Assembly: GCA_032622095.1 (NCBI GenBank)
Contig: CP136061.1
Location: forward strand, 59,165,301-59,229,300
DNA length: 64,000 bases
DNA from: Siphonodentalium dalli
Taxonomy: Eukaryota; Mollusca; Scaphopoda; Gadilida; Siphonodentaliidae
Direction: 5' to 3'
Shown: positions 58,493 to 64,000 of the stretch, piece after piece
Position numbering within the stretch: position 1 is the first letter of the stretch
Layout of the letters: each line of letters starts with the position of its first letter
Notes under the pieces: model-generated
Database searches by the model: none
Seen by the model: only the letters and a program-made list of their open reading frames with translations
Told to the model about the DNA's origin: nothing
Translations under genes and position numbers: made by a program

Positions 58493-61400
58493 TAGTCTGG
58501 TCGATAAACTCAAATTTTAGGGTCAACCTAGAAAAAATTCGGACTAAGTCGGTTTTTATACCATTTTGAAGAGGAAGCTCTCCACTATAACATATCCAAA
58601 ATCCGCTAAAATCCGCTTTGAGCATTTTTTGTAATTCAAGATGGCGTCCAAGATGGCTGCCATTTTCATATAAGTCAGTTTGATGCAATTTTTGTGAGAA
58701 CATCTTGTCATATGTATACACATGTATATATTTTTGTGAAGCTAAGACATAACGCCATCTTTATGTGTCAAAATTGGAACTCCTCGTCCAAGATGGCCGC
58801 CAAAATGGCGACCGTAAGTGAACATTTTACGTTTTTTAATAATATCTTTAAGATAAGTTTCTGTGGTTTGGAACTGGTTGAGAATTGTGACTTTATTTTG
58901 TATGTAGCATGTTAACTGACCATTGGAGCAACGAAATATGCTGTTCTTTGGGTCCACACCCCTTCCGATCACTCAAAAATTCGATATTACAAAACGCGGT
59001 ATAACATTCCACAAAAGATCCCCATTGGGTTTCTAGTCATATTTCACCAAGAAGTTGGAAGAACTGTGCAATGTTAGTGATGCATTCTATATCTTATTGA
59101 TATTGGAACTCAATGGTACCAAAATATGGAAAATGTTAATTATTATCCCAGCGTGCCATGCAACCGCTTACAAGTTGTGGTGATGCACACAATTGACTAT
59201 TCTGTCTTATATACATTGAATTCCAACATTTCTTATGCACCTTGATTAATTTTTACTATTTACTATTCTGAAATTACCAGAATTATGGGATTTTTCTATC
59301 ACAAACAGCATCAAACTCGGCAAAAAATAACTTTTCATGTTTGGACCATTTAAAAAAAAAGTAAAATGGAACTATCTTTGGTATCAAAGGTTCTTTTTAT
59401 TTTGATATGCATTAAATGTGTCATAGTGTGGTGTTTTCGACAATATTACTCAAGATGACTTGCAAAATGGCAACCAAATTTGGTAAAAAGGTTATATTCC
59501 GAACATTATTCTCTGCTGTTCCGAAATGGTGGCAAATTGTAACTCACTTGGTTATTAAACATGCTACTTAATCAACTGACAATTAAATCTTATATTCTGG
59601 TTGTCCCAGCACCTTATGAGGCACGACAAATTCATTTTAAGTGATGCATTATGGGTTTTGCCGAACACCTCTTTTGGGATTATGTCTATGTTTTAACGGA
59701 AACGGACAGAACGTTGAAACTGAATTGAACGGGATCATACTATGTGGCTACTCTGGCCCACAAGCATCAAAATCGATTAACTATTTTGTCAGGAAAACCG
59801 TTTTCATCCCATTGCATATAAGACGCAATTAATGTGGAGAACACTCTGATATTACCTCTATCGATTAACATATCCTTGAGTTATTGTGGAAAGCTATAGT
59901 CACCCAAAGGGGCACCAGTACAAATCACACATGAGCATGCAGTCACTCCATATATACATTGAGACCACATAAATGGCCATGCGCCACTCGCTGTATAGAC
60001 ACACACCTCACCCATTACCACACAGCCACACTTGTGTTTACACATACACCAACGCATGGCCCTATAACCGTGAATAACCATGCAAACACACCATGTATAC
60101 TCCTACACCTCACGCGACCTGTATACATATTCACTACATACATGAACACAAAGTAAACTCTTGTATACCTATTCGCCTCACCATAGGCCATACAGTCGTC
60201 ACTCCATGTATATGTATTTGCCATTTGCATAGCTATATAGCCACTGAAGATATACATATAAACCCCACCGATGACCATACAGTCACTCCTGGTATACCTG
60301 TTCGCTACATCCATGATCATAGATCACTTCTTGTATACCTATTTGCCTAACCAGTGGTCATACAGTCTCACTCCATGTATATATATATATATACATATTT
60401 GCGACACCCGTGGCCATATAGCTACTCAATATATACATATACACCCAACCCAAAACCATAGAGTCACTCCAGGTATATACATATATATCTCACCAATGGC
60501 CTTACAGCCCTTCTAGATGTATCAATGTCCCGTACCGCGCACACGGCCATTCATACACTCCATACTTGCATATACACCTGACCCATGATAATTCAGCCTC
60601 TCGCTGTATACGCATAAACCACATTCGTGATCATAGTCGCTCCTTGTATATCAATTCACCCCACCATTAATGTTGCCATACTGTCAATCCCTATATACAA
60701 ATTGGCCGTGCCATGGCATATAGTCTCTCATGGTATACATATACACCTCACCCTCGACCACAGCGTCACTCCAGGTGTTTATATATACCTCATCAATGGC
60801 CATACAGCCCTTCTAGATATACCAATACCCCGCACACACGGCCATTCGTACACTTCAGACTTGCATATACAGCTCAACCGTGGCAATTCAGCCACTCGCT
60901 GTATACTTAAACACCGTCTCCATGAGCATTGAGCTATTCACTGTATGCTTGTACACACCACCAATGGCAATACAATAGGCCATACATATAAACATATACA
61001 TCCCATCCATCACCATGAGGTCACTCTCTATATACACTAGCCACCAGTGGCCATCAAAGTGTACTCCATGTATGCATATACATTTCAACAATGACGGTGC
61101 AGTCATTCCATGTACACATATACACATTGCCCATAACCATACAACCACACCATATTTATACATACACCCATCCATTACCATACATCCAACATATGTATAC
61201 ATATACACCCACCCATGACAATACAGCCACCCAATGTACACATGTACAGCCCACCCCTGACCACACAGGCACTCCATATCTACATAGATGACGGTGTAGC
61301 TGCTCTCGTTGTGCCCATACACCACTTCAATGACCAGTCAGCCACTCACTGTAAACATGTTCACCTCACACTTGACCATATATGCATCTCACCATGGACA

Positions 61401-62807
61401 CCCCATCCATGACCAAATAGTCACACATTGTATAACTATTCACATCATTCATGAATACAATAGCTACATGTATACCTACTCACCTAGCCTATGGCCATAC
61501 AGTCAACAGACATACACACTGTATTAGGTTGATTAATGTTGAGGATAATGGGCCAGAATAGCCACATAATATGATCACTCACAGTTCCGTTTCAACGTTC
61601 TGTCCATTTCCGTTCAAAAACAAGGAAGTTTTTGGCAAAATACATATTGCATTCCTCAAAATGAACTTGTCATGCCTCGTATGGTATCGGGACAACCAGT
61701 ATAGAACATTTAGTTGATTAAGTAGCATGTGAGTCAGAATTGATTATGCATACATATACACCACGTATATACACATATGTATATGTATATAATAATGTTT
61801 ACCAAATTTTGTTGCCGTTTTGGAAGCCATCTTGAGTAAGTTTGTCTAAAATACCTCAGTGTGACACATCATGTAACACATATCAAAACAATAAACATCT
61901 TTGTTACCAAACATAGTTCCATTTTACTTTTAAACAATGGCTCAAACCTGAACAGCGATTTTTTGCCGATTTTGATTTCAGGTTTGTGACAGAAAATTCC
62001 GAATAATTCTGGCAATTTCAGTGGTTGAAATAGTAACAAATACCCAAGGTGCATCAGAAATGTTAGTAGTCAATTGTGTGCATCACCACAACTTGTAAGT
62101 GGTTGCATGGCACGCTGGGATAACAATTAACATTTTCCATATTTTGTCGGCCATTTTGACAGCCATTTTGAGCCAAAGTGACAATTTCTGTACCATTGAG
62201 TTCGAATATCAATAAGATATAGAATGCATCACTTACATTGCAAAGTTCTTCCAACTTCTTGATGAAATATGACTAGAAACCCAATGGGGATCTTTTCTAA
62301 AATGTTATACCGCGTTTTGTAAAATCGAATTTTTGAGTGATCGGAAGGGGTGTGGACCGCACGAACAGCATATTTCATTGCTCCAATGGTCAGTTAACAT
62401 GCTAAATACAAAATAAAGTCACAATTCTCAACCAGTTCCAAACCACAGAAACTTATCTTAAAATATATTATTAAAAAACTTTAAAACTCCACTTCCTGTC
62501 GCCATTTTGACGGCCATCTTAGACGAGGAGTTCCAATTTTGGCACATAAAGGTGGCGTTATGTCTTAGCTTCACAAAAATATATACATGTGTATACATAT
62601 GACAATATGTTCTCACTATAATTGCTTCAAGCTGACTTATAGAAAAATGGCAGCCATCTTGGACGCCATCTTGAATTACAAAAAATGCTCAAAGCGGATT
62701 TTAGCGGATTTTGGATATGTTATAGAGGATATATTCCTCTTCAAAATGGTATACAAACCAACTTAGTCCAAATTTGTTCTAGGTCAAACCTTTTATCGAC
62801 CAGTCTA
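58493..62807. mobile_element. 4.3-kb foldback element sharing element C's ends, with tandem-repeat core
   Basis: The ends TAGTCTGGTCGATAAA and, inverted, TAGACTGGTCGATAAA are flanked by TAT on both sides (58490-58492 and 62808-62810). The arms of about 1.27 kb (58493-59770 against 61537-62807) are inverted copies. Both carry TCCGCTAAAATCCGCTTTG, also found in element C's ends, and AAGATGGCG/ATGGCCGCC-type motifs. The core is the tandem array at 59930-61515. There is no transposase, so mobility would depend on an element such as C. Confidence 0.9.
59930..61515. repeat. Degenerate minisatellite (~55-65-bp unit) in the foldback core
   Basis: A unit of roughly CCATACAGTCACTCC, then TGTATACATATACACC, then TCACCCATGACCAT recurs irregularly some 25 times. 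All overlapping frames on both strands (His/Thr/Tyr-rich) are translations of it. The spacing is too irregular and the copies too diverged for a CRISPR. Confidence 0.85.
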
Positions 62808-62911
62808 TATATATGAATACTAGCGTAATCGTATTTTTCATTCCTCGTGTGGTTTTTGTGGTGGGGTGCAAATTTGTATTCATTTCTGGTTAAATACGCC
62901 CAGAATAGAAA

Positions 62912-63010
62912 ACCTTCGGAATAGCGAACCTTCGGAATAATGAACCTTCGGAATAGGGAACCTTCGGAATAATGAACCTTCGGAATAGCGAACCTTCGGA
63001 ATAGAGAACC
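62912..63010. repeat. Terminal minisatellite of family R, right end
   Basis: Six 16-17-bp units of the AACCTTCGGAATAGCG type (with AATAAT and AATAGGG variants) precede the right terminus at 63016. The same units lie inverted at 50690-50755 and also at 19253-19375 and 19802-19862. Confidence 0.9.
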
Positions 63011-63024
63011 CTACCCGTCCGTGC

Positions 63025-64000
63025 ACACAAGCTAACGTTCGATGCGATGCATCAGTGCTGGCTTCAGAGCACGAGGAAACAAGATTTTATTTGTTGGATA
63101 ATGAGTGAAAGAAGTATTTCCAGACAGGAAAGGACATCTACATACTAAAGACAGGTATCGGAAACAATGATGAAGATGGGGAATTGTCTAACAAGCTTGA
63201 TTTATTCTGCGAATTAAGTTCCGAGAACAGCACATTTCATTACTGGTTGCAGTACATAAATTTTGTTCAAATGTTATTGTACTTTATTCTGAGAGTAAAG
63301 GTAATGGTATCTACATCTATATATGTTCAGGAGAATGCTACCAATGATGGCTGTATATGGCCATGACACCGAGTATCACGACTGCGAGCCATTAGCGAAA
63401 ACATTTAAGGAAATCACCACGTGTAAATGTTCAGGTTCCAAGTGTTCTCCAAGTGTAGCTGTCGAAAATCCAACTTGAATTGTTCCCTCGCCTGTAAGTA
63501 ACAGCTGGAAAATATAATAGACAATCGTGACAGTGACTCATCTTTGGATGATACACATATTTGAACCGTTTAAAACAGTGTGAGATTCTGGTATTCAAAT
63601 TTTAAAATGAAAATATAAAATTATGAATCTCAATTTCGATCAATTTTGTATCAAATTTGCATATTTTAGTGAATAATCACATTTTAAATTGTTTTGAAGT
63701 CATGTTGTTATTCAATAACCCACCACAATCTGATATAAATATAAGCAGACTTCCAGGAGTGACCTATTGTACATATTTTTAAGTTTTGTCGGATTATACC
63801 AAAATATAGAACAATTTCGTGATTTTTTAATTTTTGGGGGAGGGGTAGTATATTTCTAATAATACTCAAACTATTGTACGTAAGACATTGTGTTCAATCC
63901 CATTATTAAGACAAATTTGAGACCATAAACACCATGTAAAGATAACAAATTATTGGGTGGAAAAATATCTGAAATTCTTATTTTTTCCAAATAATTGACC
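63025..64000 (+). pseudogene. Element B' fragment, part 4, with large internal deletion
   Basis: It resumes B similarity immediately after GTCCGTGC (matching B from about 36789: GCACACAAGCTAACGTTCGA). It runs through LDLFCELSSENSTFHYWLQY (near 63198) to CATG near 63362, then jumps to the region matching B from about 39085 (Cys-rich tail KCSGSKC near 63425) and on into B's 3' flank to the window end. About 1.9 kb, including the whole nuclease region, is missing. Confidence 0.85.

Larger units (their letters stand above)
50665..63016. mobile_element. Family R element, 12.35 kb with nested insertions, splitting B'
   Basis: GTCCGTGC flanks both sides (8-bp duplication). The left end reads GGGAACATGTCTCTATTC and the inverted right end GGGTAGGGTTCTCTATTC. 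Both then run into 16-17-bp units of the CCGAAGGTTCGCTATT type (50690-50755 and, inverted, 62912-63005). Without element C (52026-58182) and the foldback element (58493-62807) it would be about 1.9 kb and non-coding. About 51070-51330 and 51375-51560 form an internal inverted pair. Other copies lie at 8416, 12110, 18710 and 19494. An 8-bp duplication is compatible with hAT-type mobilisation. Confidence 0.85.

Noticed and set aside
59930-61515. Possible CRISPR-like array of regularly spaced repeats
   Set aside because: Eukaryotic context, irregular spacing, diverged units and no unique spacers; it is a degenerate minisatellite.

Overview
The window looks like a repeat-rich, AT-rich metazoan chromosome, most likely a marine invertebrate and plausibly a mollusc (inferred from the mix of transposon families; not proven). 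It has split exons with GT/AG borders, many eukaryotic transposons, microsatellites and no bacterial-type operons. Most long reading frames belong to mobile elements, and nearly all of those are broken.

1-4.6 kb: a near-perfect palindrome (centre about 1616) carries the same gene divergently on both arms. The gene encodes a zinc finger, a polyglutamine tract, a packaging-type P-loop ATPase and a second zinc finger. The arms meet in a GC-rich core of hairpin repeats and CGG/GCC runs. A scrambled fragment of the same element lies at 4.4-4.6 kb. It resembles a virus-derived or virus-like element, but no capsid, polymerase or protease gene is visible.

4.6-24 kb: mostly non-coding repeats: MITE/foldback elements with readable target duplications, a ~140-bp array (10.8-12.1 kb), a ~132-bp array (18.1-18.6 kb) and fragments of a repeat called family R here. 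The only convincing host gene is on the + strand: a single-pass membrane protein with a PPxY-rich tail (exons 14545-14708 and 20112-20341, phases compatible; a possible small upstream exon at 12609-12673). Its main splice donor lies in a 135/134-bp block present three times.

24.4-41.6 kb: a LINE reverse-transcriptase pseudogene is split at 25834/41063 by a 15.2-kb insertion with inverted terminal repeats and a CCTG target duplication. Inside are two different large transposase pseudogenes (A and B), each with an N-terminal Cys/His region (lost in B), a presumed DDE core and a C-terminal XPG/FEN-like nuclease domain, as I know from the Academ (AcademX-type) superfamily. B appears nested in A's right inverted-repeat arm. 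Smaller elements interrupt A (32316-32877) and B (35707-36228).

43.4-45.7 kb: 5' half of a DIRS/Ngaro-like retroelement joined to the 3' end of a LINE. 47.0-64.0 kb: a second, decayed copy of B (B'), cut by a 579-bp insertion with an 8-bp duplication and by a 12.35-kb family R element (50665-63016) with an 8-bp duplication. That R element contains a third Academ-like element, C (52026-58182, duplication TTT), and a 4.3-kb foldback element (58493-62807, duplication TAT) that shares C's ends and has a tandem-repeat core. The 47-64 kb region is thus a four-level nest whose insertion order can be read from the sequence.
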